Positions 7,523 to 14,775 of a stretch of 64,000 bases of DNA are shown piece after piece. Both the position numbers and the translations under genes were made by a program. Numbering within the stretch: position 1 is the stretch's first letter; each line of letters opens with the position of its first letter. A model generated the notes under the pieces. That model was not told the origin of the DNA. It did no database searches and saw nothing but the letters and a program-made list of their open reading frames with translations. The DNA comes from SIG607 sp045648445 (GTDB lineage Bacteria; Bacillota; Clostridia; Oscillospirales; Acutalibacteraceae), in contig JAZRNY010000003.1 in assembly GCA_045648445.1 (NCBI GenBank), positions 91,812-155,811 of the forward strand, written 5' to 3'.

Positions 7523-8887
7523 TTATGCCTCCCAATCAATATCCCTAACTTTAAATGCGTCACCGCATTGAATTGTATCAGGGAAATTGTGCTGAGTTGT
7601 TTTAATTGCATATGGGTCAATCTCGTATGCTCTATATGTATTGATATTCTTCTCACAGCCTAAATCCATAAGTGCTAATTTACCGCAGGACATTCCATCG
7701 TAAAGAGATAATACATCAATCTCTTCGTTTTGAATATTTGGGATAAATGAAAGAATGTGAGAAATAACATCCTTTGTCCATCCGTTACCAAGCATCTTAT
7801 AGGCCTGAGTATCACTAACGGGAAACTCATACCACTCAGGAATTGTTTGCAATCTCATAGATTCTTTAACGGTAAGTTTTCTAATTAAGTAATATCCGTC
7901 TGGTAAGTTGATTGGATAAAAATCTTCCTTAAAAGGAATTAAACCGTTCTCGACTTTGTAAATTAGCTTACCGTCAATCTTTAAATTCCCGCCCCACAGT
8001 TCTTCGACTACTGTATCTTCAGTAATAACGATTTCAACCGGCGTTGCATAAAGTCCAGTTTTGCCACCTTGACCACCACCGTTGGCATTAATTGTTACAC
8101 TTTTTCCGTAAGGGCTATAAACTCTGTGAGCTTGAGCGTTACTGTCAATATCACCAAGACGAATTGGTTCTGTTATATTAACTGGCTCTGCTACCATACT
8201 ATCTGTCATTACAGTAGTAAGAGCATTAGCTTTGCCTGAAGGATTTGCTTCATACCGCTTGACATTTTTACCGTCCTTTAGACGACTACGGTATCCAATT
8301 GCAACAGGTTCAAAAGCAACTGCCGTATGGTGTTTTTTAATATAATCCCGTGCATTGCCAGCTTGATGTTTTAAAGCATAAGCTTTTTCTTTATCAACAA
8401 TACCGCTTTCAAGAATATCCTTAAGCAATATTCCTTTGTCTTCTGGCTGAGGTATCTCGCCATAATTCGTGAAGTAAATTCGTTTTCTATTTTGTGCAGA
8501 TAAGAGCGCTGAGTTAATTTCTGTTGAAACACCGCCGTATAATCTATTTAAAATTTCCGTCAGCGTTTCTTTAATTTCTTTCTGCATCGAACTTACGTTT
8601 TCGAACATATAATAAACTTTATCATTCGGATACTTTTCTATCGTTCGGTCAATCGCTGCAACGCAGTTAAAGAAAAGTTGTAAGCCTTCAGCAAATTTAT
8701 AATTTTCTACGCCTAACTTATTGCCTATGTATTTTTCAAAATCATCTATGTGCTTATACCAAAGTCTGTTATTGTTGTGAAACTCTACGAACTCTTCTGC
8801 CGTAAAATCCACTTTATTAATTCTGTTTTTCTTTTGCGCTAATGAAAATTGTGTACATGGGAATCCCCCAAGTATAAGTTTAATCAA
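7523..8887 (-). CDS. circularly permuted DNA cytosine-C5 methyltransferase
   Basis: 454 residues. The catalytic motif IV GGFPCTQFS (Cys11) is at the very N-terminus, motif VI ENV at 96-98 and motif VIII QNRKR at 132-136. A long target-recognition region follows, then motif IX/X (YKMLGNGW). Only then, at residues ~390-445, come motifs I-III (VLSLYDGMSCG, YEIDPYA, CGDAF). Normal enzymes begin with motif I. The last residues (KVRDIDWEA) flow directly into the first (IKLILGGFPC) as they would in an unpermuted enzyme, so the ends have been joined and a new start opened before motif IV. All key residues are present, so it is probably active. The start is a TTG 8 bp after AAGGAG. Likely guards phage DNA against restriction. 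Confidence 0.85.
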   Translation of the reverse strand: MIKLILGGFPCTQFSLAQKKNRINKVDFTAEEFVEFHNNNRLWYKHIDDFEKYIGNKLGVENYKFAEGLQLFFNCVAAIDRTIEKYPNDKVYYMFENVSSMQKEIKETLTEILNRLYGGVSTEINSALLSAQNRKRIYFTNYGEIPQPEDKGILLKDILESGIVDKEKAYALKHQAGNARDYIKKHHTAVAFEPVAIGYRSRLKDGKNVKRYEANPSGKANALTTVMTDSMVAEPVNITEPIRLGDIDSNAQAHRVYSPYGKSVTINANGGGQGGKTGLYATPVEIVITEDTVVEELWGGNLKIDGKLIYKVENGLIPFKEDFYPINLPDGYYLIRKLTVKESMRLQTIPEWYEFPVSDTQAYKMLGNGWTKDVISHILSFIPNIQNEEIDVLSLYDGMSCGKLALMDLGCEKNINTYRAYEIDPYAIKTTQHNFPDTIQCGDAFKVRDIDWEA

Positions 8888-8913
8888 TATTTCGTCTCCT
8901 TTTTCTTATTGGA

Positions 8914-9004
8914 GACAACCGGTTGTCATTAAATTCGGGTAGCTAATCCGAATTTCCTTTGTTTATATGTTTATAAATTTCGTATAAAAGCGTACTTTTA
9001 TACG
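8914..9004. promoter_or_regulatory. three inverted repeats upstream of the C5 methyltransferase gene
   Basis: In the 5' leader of the methyltransferase there are three perfect inverted repeats in a row. They are the palindrome GACAACCGGTTGTC (8914-8927), AAATTCGG/CCGAATTT (8931-8938 and 8948-8955), and CGTATAAAAG/CTTTTATACG (8981-8990 and 8995-9004). They look like operators or RNA hairpins controlling the gene. The first contains CCGG inside ACCGGT and could itself be a methylation target, allowing self-control; that is speculative. Confidence 0.5.
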
Positions 9005-9011
9005 ATTTCAT

Positions 9012-9024
9012 TTCATTTTGGGAA
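9012..9024 (-). promoter_or_regulatory. 13-bp operator copy (TTCCCAAAATGAA)
   Basis: Exact match to the repeated motif TTCCCRAARTGAA read leftward, located upstream of the methyltransferase leader and directly before the third inverted repeat. The surrounding promoter match is poor, so it may act as a plain repressor site. Confidence 0.5.
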
Positions 9025-9054
9025 TTTTTTAAATCAAAAAAATATATACTTTTC

Positions 9055-9273
9055 CTAAGGTTTAGGTGGCCTTTCATTTAGCCACCTAATATAAGAAATA
9101 AACTTACATTTAGGTGGTTTCGTATTAACCCACCCTATGTATCTATTTAGTCTTATTTTATATATTGACTGCGCTGTTGTATTCATATTGCTTATTTCCC
9201 TTTCGCAATTTAAACAATGCCACTTGCTTTGGTCTGATACATCTGTTCCGCAAACTATACATTTGTCCTCCAT
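9055..9273 (-). CDS. small zinc-finger protein
   Basis: 72 residues. CIVCGTDV (Cys5, Cys8) and CLNCER (Cys20, Cys23) form a classic four-cysteine zinc ribbon; the C-terminal part has a repeated W-x-N/L motif (YIGWVNTKPPK and YIRWLNERPPK) that looks like an internal duplication of about 20 residues. Probable nucleic-acid or protein adaptor. Confidence 0.65.
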   Translation of the reverse strand: MEDKCIVCGTDVSDQSKWHCLNCEREISNMNTTAQSIYKIRLNRYIGWVNTKPPKCKFISYIRWLNERPPKP

Positions 9274-9282
9274 AGTAACACC

Positions 9283-9723
9283 TTAAGCAAATGTAAAATC
9301 TAAGATTGTAGTATTAACGGGCGGCTTATTAGAGATAAAAACCCTAGTCGTTTTAACTATACTGTCGCCTCTTGATGTTTTAATTAAATAATTTTTATTT
9401 TTAAAAACTTTCGGAGAACCATCTGTAACTAGCCAATCAGGTAATTTCCAAGTATATAACTTACTATTATTAGGATGTTTTCCCTGCACGTACCATTGAT
9501 AAGAATCATCTTTGATACATCTCCATTTTTTTATTCCCAAACTCATTAAAGTTAAATAGCCTACATAACCATCAATCAAAAGATTATCTTTGGTTAAAAC
9601 AATATCTCTGTCTAACTCTCTATGCTTTGCATAATAGGTCATGCACTTTAACAGTTTGCTAAGATTCGGATTTGTCTTTTTAAACACTGGAGTGATTTTT
9701 ATTTCACTTAATTTAGTTTTCAA
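9283..9723 (-). CDS. ParB/sulfiredoxin-fold domain protein
   Basis: 146 residues. Residues 7-60 (ITPVFKK...DIVLTKDNLLIDGY...LMSLGI) follow the ParB N-terminal pattern: a conserved 'put back this value, identifier GY' strand-helix unit seen in ParB and ParB-like nucleases of phages. The usual GxxRR arginine box is absent, so the enzymatic or DNA-binding role is uncertain. The remainder is beta-rich. Confidence 0.55.
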   Translation of the reverse strand: MKTKLSEIKITPVFKKTNPNLSKLLKCMTYYAKHRELDRDIVLTKDNLLIDGYVGYLTLMSLGIKKWRCIKDDSYQWYVQGKHPNNSKLYTWKLPDWLVTDGSPKVFKNKNYLIKTSRGDSIVKTTRVFISNKPPVNTTILDFTFA

Positions 9724-9964
9724 TACATTTAAACCTTTCTAATTCTTTTTCTATAGTGTAATATTCTTTTGTGCTATAAATTTTTTGATATCCGCCATTT
9801 ACCTCGCAATACACATTATGTATTTTCTTTTCCTTGTCTAATATCACATAATATTTCTTCCCACTCTTCGTTACCCAAGTTACCAAACAGTTCGGATTTT
9901 CGGGTATTTTTTTGAGTATCTTTCCTTGCGAGGATTTCTTGTTTATATTTGCTGAATTTGCCAT
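9713..9964 (-). CDS. small basic hypothetical protein
   Basis: 83 residues with a compact predicted beta domain (CLVTWVTKSGKKYYVILDKE). GAGGTGAG stands about 11 bp before the ATG. It overlaps the upstream gene by about 150 bp in a different frame; both have credible ribosome sites, so either they truly overlap or one is spurious. Confidence 0.5.
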   Translation of the reverse strand: MANSANINKKSSQGKILKKIPENPNCLVTWVTKSGKKYYVILDKEKKIHNVYCEVNGGYQKIYSTKEYYTIEKELERFKCIEN

Positions 9965-10091
9965 AAGTAAAAATTCTCACCTCTCCGTTAATCATATATC
10001 TGATGGCTAATATCCGTCCACAAGAACATTTTAAAGTGTATCTTTGCCACACTGCATTTTGAAGACATTTCTTGATACCAAAATGTTTCAT
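9816..10091 (-). CDS. small Cys-containing protein overlapping its neighbour
   Basis: 91 residues starting MKHFGIKKCLQNAVWQRYTL with a CSCG motif. The ATG was chosen because AAAGGA lies 9 bp before it; an earlier in-frame ATG overlaps that ribosome site. The first half looks genuine, while the second half is the region shared with the downstream gene in another frame. Confidence 0.45.
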   Translation of the reverse strand: MKHFGIKKCLQNAVWQRYTLKCSCGRILAIRYMINGEVRIFTYGKFSKYKQEILARKDTQKNTRKSELFGNLGNEEWEEILCDIRQGKENT

Positions 10092-10104
10092 ATTTGCATT
10101 TCCT

Positions 10105-10117
10105 TTCATTTCGGGAA
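10105..10117 (-). promoter_or_regulatory. 13-bp operator copy (TTCCCGAAATGAA)
   Basis: Exact match to TTCCCRAARTGAA ending just before the ribosome site of the 91-residue gene and 27 bp past the end of the MrpR-like gene. Binding here would block transcription running out of the repressor gene into the methyltransferase region. Confidence 0.55.
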
Positions 10118-10143
10118 TTTTATTTTTGTGGAATAAAGGCGTA

Positions 10144-10998
10144 CTAATGTACGCCTACTATTTCATTCTGAAATTGCTCTGCCCATTTTTTATATTCAAT
10201 AATTAATCTGTCTATTTCTGCGAATTTCTTTGATTGTCCGAAATAATCTCGAATTATATCAGGTGTTATGTCAAGCTTGTATTTTTGGTATATTTCTGTA
10301 AATGCAGCACTTCTTTTAATAACCGCAACTGTAAATGCTTTATTTTTATCTGCAACAAGAGAATGTATTTTAGAAACAATCTTGTTAACATCATTTATAG
10401 TTAATTTGTCTGTGTGTGCTGTTCTAAATAAATACTCACTTTGAACAAGATTTTGAACCTTGCCAGTAGGTAATGCTCTATAATATTTTAAATTAGCATA
10501 AGTCTTCAAAATATTTTTATATTTATCATCAAGATTTTTAAGTTCATCAATATCAGACACCTTAAATTCTGCAATATCAACATTGCTATAATTTATCCAA
10601 ATCAATATCGCTATAGTCTGTAATGGTGTAGCATCTACAGAATGTAGTCTTTTTTCTAATACTAACTGTTCGAGTAATTCCAAAAGTTCATCTAAATTTT
10701 TATATGTAGAAGCTTTTTCATCAATTCTCTTTGATAATTGAACTTGAGAAAGATTGGAAATATGATTAATTATTTTGTCCTTATTTATATCGTCAGTAAA
10801 CTGTACAAAATCAATCATGGCACTTCTACGAACATAAAATTGAGTTCTAGTTACAGTGTTTTTTGTTCCAAAGTATTCATAAAGGTCATCGCCCATTAGC
10901 GAAGAAACTTCTCGATTTTCCATAAATTCCGCTATCTTCTTAGCTAAGCCGCCATACTTTTCAGAATATTGGTCTACAAATCCCTGATATTTAAGCAT
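10144..10998 (-). CDS. MrpR-like phage repressor with degenerate integrase fold
   Basis: 284 residues, all helical. The N-terminus resembles a recombinase core-binding domain (RTQFYVRRSAMIDFVQF). The region AILIWINYSNVDIAEFKVSDID matches the recombinase box normally reading YTGLRxGELxxLxWxDID, but the catalytic Arg is missing. There is no H-x-x-R, no GH and no Tyr nucleophile. That combination is characteristic of MrpR (YopR), the lytic-cycle repressor of SPbeta, which I think is the closest known family. The gene has its own consensus promoter with a 13-bp operator inside it, as expected of an autoregulated repressor. The start is an ATG after AAAGGGTGA. Confidence 0.6.
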   Translation of the reverse strand: MLKYQGFVDQYSEKYGGLAKKIAEFMENREVSSLMGDDLYEYFGTKNTVTRTQFYVRRSAMIDFVQFTDDINKDKIINHISNLSQVQLSKRIDEKASTYKNLDELLELLEQLVLEKRLHSVDATPLQTIAILIWINYSNVDIAEFKVSDIDELKNLDDKYKNILKTYANLKYYRALPTGKVQNLVQSEYLFRTAHTDKLTINDVNKIVSKIHSLVADKNKAFTVAVIKRSAAFTEIYQKYKLDITPDIIRDYFGQSKKFAEIDRLIIEYKKWAEQFQNEIVGVH

Positions 10999-11024
10999 AA
11001 ACGAAATCACCCTTTCGCTTTTAT

Positions 11025-11053
11025 ATTATAATTCACTTCGGGAAATTTGTCAA
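11025..11053 (-). promoter_or_regulatory. consensus promoter of the MrpR-like gene with operator in the spacer
   Basis: Read leftward: TTGACA, a 17-bp spacer, TATAAT, a perfect sigma-A promoter. The spacer holds TTCCCGAAGTGAA (11032-11044) at spacer positions 4-16, the same register as in the rightward promoter at 27371. A protein bound there would exclude RNA polymerase. It lies inside the end of the upstream 109-residue gene. Confidence 0.85.
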
Positions 11054-11362
11054 GTAAATTTTTTTGATTTTTTCAAATTCTTTTTCATCAAAGCGAACTA
11101 TGTATATTATTGTATCATAATCTTCATCTACAGGCACAGCAATAAATAATGTTCCGCACGGTATATTATTATGTATGTCTTGAGGTAAGATTAAGAAATA
11201 TGACCAAATAATATCAAACGGTATATTTTCTAATTCATACCCCAATTTTAAACAATGACCATCAATAGAACTCCGATAACACTTTTCTTCTGAAAAAACA
11301 ATCTGCGGGAGGTCTTCTTCTACCGATTCATAACCTTTGTTTGTCAGTTCATAAATTTTCAT
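11033..11362 (-). CDS. hypothetical protein, last gene of the SOS-box operon
   Basis: 109 residues, mixed alpha/beta, acidic, with SIDGHCLKLGYELENIPFDI in the middle and no known motif. Its last codons contain the promoter of the MrpR-like gene, so transcription of this gene would run through that promoter and could interfere with repressor synthesis. Confidence 0.65.
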   Translation of the reverse strand: MKIYELTNKGYESVEEDLPQIVFSEEKCYRSSIDGHCLKLGYELENIPFDIIWSYFLILPQDIHNNIPCGTLFIAVPVDEDYDTIIYIVRFDEKEFEKIKKIYLTNFPK

Positions 11363-11376
11363 TTAAAATTTTCCTC

Positions 11377-12390
11377 CTAATTAAAATTCGTTTCATTTAA
11401 ACATTTGTTAAAGGCTGCAAAATCTTCTTTAAACTGTATAGTACAATCTCCGGTATTAACATCAAATGGTATTTCCAAAACCTTTTCAGACTTGCCAAGA
11501 AGAAAATCGGACACGATTTTTCTACCATACTTTATGATATATTCGTTCATACCTGAGTAATCTTCTGTAACCTTTTGACTACCGTGTCCTACAGCTTTAC
11601 TTGCTATATACATCGCTCTTTGATAGTCACTTAGGTTATTATCTTTCCCCGCCAAACAACATATTATTGTAACAAAGCTATGCCTCATAGCGTGAGAGCT
11701 GGTCTGCCTTGGAATTCCACAAGCGATTCCTGCTGCCTTAAAAATATTTGAATATGTCGTTCTTTTTGATTCTGGTTTACCTCCACTTTTTTGAGTTGCA
11801 AAAATATAATCGGTTAATTTAGGTGTAATGCCAGTCTCCTCGATATATTCTTTAGTAAAGAACTTGACGGCCTCAGTAATCAATATTAGCGGTGTCTTCG
11901 ATGTTTTTTGTTCTGCAATAACAATATATTCTTTAAAGTTGCCGTCTTTATCAAATAAATGTTTCCATTTTAGTTCTACTAAGTCACCACCTCTAATTCC
12001 AATTGTACAACCCAAACTCCAAGCGTACCTATTTCGCGCTCTTTTAATTGGATTCTTTGCACTTTCTTCAAAAAGCCATTTTCTTATTGCTTCAAACTCT
12101 TCATAAGACTCTATCCACCGGGCAGCTTTTGGCAAGGGTCTACCATCTTTTGTGGTGCCACGAAGTTTACGCTCCGCTCGTTCTTTAGCTTCAAGTTCTT
12201 TTTCTTTTGCGGTTTTTTTCTTTTTGTATTTGATATTTAATTCTTCTTGAAGTAACAACAACTCCTTTTCAACATTTATGCGCAGGTGTTGTTCATATTC
12301 TAAGTTGTTTTTTAATATTTCATTAGCTTTTTGCAATCTATTGCACTCTTGAATTAATACTGACACATCAACGGAAACCATTTTATCCAC
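11377..12390 (-). CDS. tyrosine recombinase/integrase
   Basis: 337 residues. Residues 1-75 are a coiled coil rather than the usual arm-binding domain. The catalytic domain has GIRGGDLVELKW (Arg), a Lys region, HAMRHSF (H-x-x-R), VGHGS (GH) and TEDYSG (nucleophilic Tyr), so all classic residues are in place. The start is a GTG 8 bp after AGGAGG. It lies in the SOS-box operon just upstream of the MrpR-like repressor, so it may act in excision on induction. In SPbeta an integrase-like gene also neighbours the repressor. It is distinct from the second integrase in the right arm. Confidence 0.8.
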   Translation of the reverse strand: MDKMVSVDVSVLIQECNRLQKANEILKNNLEYEQHLRINVEKELLLLQEELNIKYKKKKTAKEKELEAKERAERKLRGTTKDGRPLPKAARWIESYEEFEAIRKWLFEESAKNPIKRARNRYAWSLGCTIGIRGGDLVELKWKHLFDKDGNFKEYIVIAEQKTSKTPLILITEAVKFFTKEYIEETGITPKLTDYIFATQKSGGKPESKRTTYSNIFKAAGIACGIPRQTSSHAMRHSFVTIICCLAGKDNNLSDYQRAMYIASKAVGHGSQKVTEDYSGMNEYIIKYGRKIVSDFLLGKSEKVLEIPFDVNTGDCTIQFKEDFAAFNKCLNETNFN

Positions 12391-12408
12391 GATATAACCT
12401 CCTATATT

Positions 12409-12570
12409 TTAATGTGCTAACAAACAATTTTCTTTAATTATACGATTAGCAACCACGCACTTCAATGTTACTGAAGGTACGGAAATTGTTTTATTGCCTT
12501 TAATCCAAATCTTATGACTGCCGTTTTGCCTATCAAAAGAAAATCCATTTAACTTTAATATCTTTTCCAT
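12409..12570 (-). CDS. hicA-like: HicA-like toxin (mRNA interferase)
   Basis: 53 residues, MEKILKLNGFSFDRQNGSHK then IWIKGNKTISVP. HicA proteins have this short double-stranded-RNA-binding-like fold with the active His in GF..RQ.GSH, here His19. They usually sit beside a HicB antitoxin; none of the neighbouring genes looks like HicB, so this could be an orphan toxin or a regulator. The length is near the family's ~60 residues. Confidence 0.6.
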   Translation of the reverse strand: MEKILKLNGFSFDRQNGSHKIWIKGNKTISVPSVTLKCVVANRIIKENCLLAH

Positions 12571-12575
12571 TTCTC

Positions 12576-12797
12576 TTACATTAATTTGTCGTATATTGTT
12601 TCACTTCCATTTCTCATTAATTCTTCCAACATATTTTCAAATTCATGAAGCTGTGCTAGAATCTGATTAAATACGTTGCACTTTCCGCATCCGCCACAGC
12701 TATGTATCGGACACTTATCAGTATCCTTAAATCTGCAAGTTATAATATTGTGGCCTGTATTATCTTGTTTCTCTTTAGTCAGTCGAAAGTAATCCAT
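12576..12797 (-). CDS. Cys-rich hypothetical protein downstream of mazF-like gene
   Basis: 73 residues with CPIHSCGGCGKCNVF, a tight cysteine cluster that probably binds zinc or an iron-sulfur centre, then a helical tail. Its start overlaps the stop of the MazF-like gene, so the two are coupled; it takes the place an antitoxin would occupy but looks unlike any antitoxin I know. Confidence 0.65.
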   Translation of the reverse strand: MDYFRLTKEKQDNTGHNIITCRFKDTDKCPIHSCGGCGKCNVFNQILAQLHEFENMLEELMRNGSETIYDKLM

Positions 12798-13135
12798 TAT
12801 ATAACTCCTAAACTTATCATTATTTTTTGATTTATATCCAAAATCTTTTGTTGATTCTCAACCTTTCCAAGACATTTCATCAATAATGATTTGTCAATAG
12901 TCATAGGTTGTTCGCAAAGTACCGTTGACGGTTTAGAAACTCCGTCTTCGGGCAATAATTCGACGTGAGTTGGAATATTTTTCTTTTGTTTGCTTGTTAT
13001 TGGACATACTACTGTAGTTGGAGAATATTGATTTCCTTTATCATTTTGAATTATAACAGCCGGTCTTATACCGCCTTGTTCGGAACCAACATTCTTTGTT
13101 AGATTTACTAAGTATATTTCACCACGCTGAATCAT
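12797..13135 (-). CDS. mazF-like: MazF/PemK-family endoribonuclease toxin
   Basis: 112 residues, the normal length. RGEIYLVNL, GSEQGGIRPAVIIQND and the VVCPITS strand are the family's hallmark motifs (catalytic Arg/Thr region). Expected to cut single-stranded RNA. No MazE-like antitoxin gene is adjacent; the neighbour is a Cys-rich protein. It belongs to the operon with a LexA box, so DNA damage may raise its expression. Confidence 0.85.
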   Translation of the reverse strand: MIQRGEIYLVNLTKNVGSEQGGIRPAVIIQNDKGNQYSPTTVVCPITSKQKKNIPTHVELLPEDGVSKPSTVLCEQPMTIDKSLLMKCLGKVENQQKILDINQKIMISLGVI

Positions 13136-13164
13136 TGTTTTAATTTATCATCCCTTTTTCGTTT

Positions 13165-13821
13165 TTATTTTCTTTTACATACAAATTTTACTTCACTTGA
13201 CCAATGATTATATTTTATTGGTTCTTTGTCCCATTGTATACTATCATAAGCAGTCGGGCCAAGTCTGCATATATTGCCACATCCGCTGTAAAAATATAAT
13301 GTTTTTCCATCTAGCTTACAATTCATATTTTGCATATGAGAGGGCAAAAATCCAAGTCGATACGCTTCTTTTCGTGCCAAAGCTCTTGCGATATTTGAAA
13401 AAGATACTTGATTGTATGGGGTATTATGTGAAGTGTAAACATCGCAAGGGTCACAGAACCATTTGATATAATCGGGAGCATATTTCCTAAACATATCGTC
13501 ATAAGCCAAAAACCCAGCATAATATTGTTGCAATTTATCAAGTTCTTCTGGCTTAACAACTCTAAAAGCAATTCTATCTTCAATGTCCGTATGATTGCTT
13601 ATATAATCTCTATTGTTAATATAATATTCATATTGTTCATCAAAATATTTCTTGAGTTCCCAAAAATATTTATTCTTTAAAACTTCGTCATCAAAAGGCT
13701 CATTAATACCTCTTCCATATAACTGTGTTGCATCTCGTTTCATATTGGCAAACTTCTGATTGTCCTTATGCACCGCATAACCCATACCAAGACCGCATAA
13801 TAATAAACCTAATAAACTCAT
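13165..13821 (-). CDS. hypothetical protein with N-terminal hydrophobic segment, first gene after the SOS box
   Basis: 218 residues. Residues 2-17 (SLLGLLLCGLGMGYAV) form a short membrane anchor; the rest is soluble and acidic, with Cys pairs (CDPC, CGNIC). It is the promoter-proximal gene of the operon that continues with MazF, HicA and the integrase. Function unknown. Confidence 0.7.
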   Translation of the reverse strand: MSLLGLLLCGLGMGYAVHKDNQKFANMKRDATQLYGRGINEPFDDEVLKNKYFWELKKYFDEQYEYYINNRDYISNHTDIEDRIAFRVVKPEELDKLQQYYAGFLAYDDMFRKYAPDYIKWFCDPCDVYTSHNTPYNQVSFSNIARALARKEAYRLGFLPSHMQNMNCKLDGKTLYFYSGCGNICRLGPTAYDSIQWDKEPIKYNHWSSEVKFVCKRK

Positions 13822-13856
13822 AATTAAATCTCCTTTAAAATTATTTTGTTTTTCTA

Positions 13857-13955
13857 ATTATAGCACAATATACTGTCCCAAATAACGGACTTTGACAAAT
13901 TTACGAACATCTGTTCGGTGAATTTAATTTTACAACTTTCTTTGTCAATTGTCAA
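13857..13955 (-). promoter_or_regulatory. promoter region with perfect LexA (SOS) box
   Basis: Leftward promoter TTGACA (13950-13955), 17-bp spacer, TAAAAT (13927-13932). Immediately downstream, over the expected transcription start, lies CGAACAGATGTTCG (13904-13917), which fits the Gram-positive LexA consensus CGAACRNRYGTTCG. A second promoter with an extended -10 (TGC-TATAAT, 13857-13862) lies closer to the gene. LexA bound to the box should shut off the first promoter until DNA damage. Confidence 0.75.
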
Positions 13956-13970
13956 TCGTTTTTTAAATTT

Positions 13971-14162
13971 TCAATTCTCTATTGCAGTTTGAATGTTTTC
14001 AATTGCCTCTTCTAAAGCAGAAATTCCTTCTTCAATTTTTTCATACCGTTCAGTGCCACTGAAGTTTTCTTCTAAATTATCAAGTTTTTCTTGTTCATCA
14101 GAAACAATGTCTTCAAGTTCTGAAATGATATTTTCCAGTTTAGCTCGTTGTCTAGCGTTCAA
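13971..14162 (-). CDS. small coiled-coil protein
   Basis: 63 residues, starting at TTG (MNARQRAKLENIISELEDIV) because AGAGGTG stands 7 bp before it and I recall phage homologues starting MNARQRK. Predicted coiled coil throughout. An in-frame GTG three codons earlier overlaps the ribosome site. Confidence 0.6.
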   Translation of the reverse strand: MNARQRAKLENIISELEDIVSDEQEKLDNLEENFSGTERYEKIEEGISALEEAIENIQTAIEN

Positions 14163-14182
14163 TTTTCTCACCTCTTTTTCTC

Positions 14183-14210
14183 ATTATAACATGCTGCGAT
14201 TGCAAATCAA
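14183..14210 (-). promoter_or_regulatory. promoter
   Basis: Leftward TTGATT, 16-bp spacer, TATAAT, placed 21 bp before the coiled-coil gene's start. Good -10, fair -35. Confidence 0.55.
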
Positions 14211-14229
14211 ATGCTCGTTTTATACGATT

Positions 14230-14373
14230 TTATTTATCTTTACCTACCTTTTCTTTTTGTTTTCTCATCTTCTCTTTACACTCCTTACAAAGCCACCTCG
14301 CCCTAATGTCATAAAAAGTGTTTCCGCAATTGCAACACACACTCTTACAAAGTGGAAATCCATAATAAGTCAT
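14230..14373 (-). CDS. 47-residue zinc-finger protein
   Basis: Reads MTYYGFPLCKSVCCNCGNTF, then later CKECKEKMRKQKEK. The pairs CCNC and CKEC form a likely zinc site with a Lys-rich tail, the architecture of small nucleic-acid-binding phage proteins. GGAGTGAG precedes the ATG. Confidence 0.6.
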   Translation of the reverse strand: MTYYGFPLCKSVCCNCGNTFYDIRARWLCKECKEKMRKQKEKVGKDK

Positions 14374-14414
14374 TAACTCTCACTCCAATCAAATACCAAT
14401 TCTATTCAAATTTT

Positions 14415-14446
14415 CAAAATAAAAAACACCACTGAGTAGTGGTGTT
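14415..14446 (-). terminator. Rho-independent terminator
   Basis: AACACCACT, a 4-nt loop, AGTGGTGTT, followed on the minus strand by TTTTTATTTT. It ends transcription of the 63-residue gene just upstream. Confidence 0.8.
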
Positions 14447-14471
14447 ATAACTAATCGTTGTATATTATTTT

Positions 14472-14663
14472 TTATTCTACTATAAATACAGTATGGACAC
14501 GCTCGAACATCCTAATTACTTTCTTATTTAAAGTATCTTCGGGCAACAAATCTGGTTTTCCTTTAAATAACAATTCTCCTTGCATATCCGTACTTGTTAA
14601 ACACTTATCAAATTCATAAACAAATATAATTTCATTGTCTTTTATCAAATCTTTTAACAACAT
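14472..14663 (-). CDS. small hypothetical protein in its own transcription unit
   Basis: 63 residues, MLLKDLIKDNEIIFVYEFDK onward, no recognised motif. It is enclosed between a good promoter upstream and a terminator downstream, so it is a single-gene unit, perhaps expressed separately from the surrounding operons. Confidence 0.65.
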   Translation of the reverse strand: MLLKDLIKDNEIIFVYEFDKCLTSTDMQGELLFKGKPDLLPEDTLNKKVIRMFERVHTVFIVE

Positions 14664-14701
14664 TGTTTAATCCTCCGTTTAGAATAAGATTTTACTTTTT
14701 A

Positions 14702-14730
14702 ATTATAACACAACTATATTCAATTTTCAA
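14702..14730 (-). promoter_or_regulatory. promoter
   Basis: Leftward TTGAAA, 17-bp spacer, TATAAT; about 40 bp before the start of the 63-residue gene. Close to consensus. Confidence 0.7.
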
Positions 14731-14775
14731 TGTTCAATATTTTTATATTTAATAAATCTAACCTTTTATTCAAAT

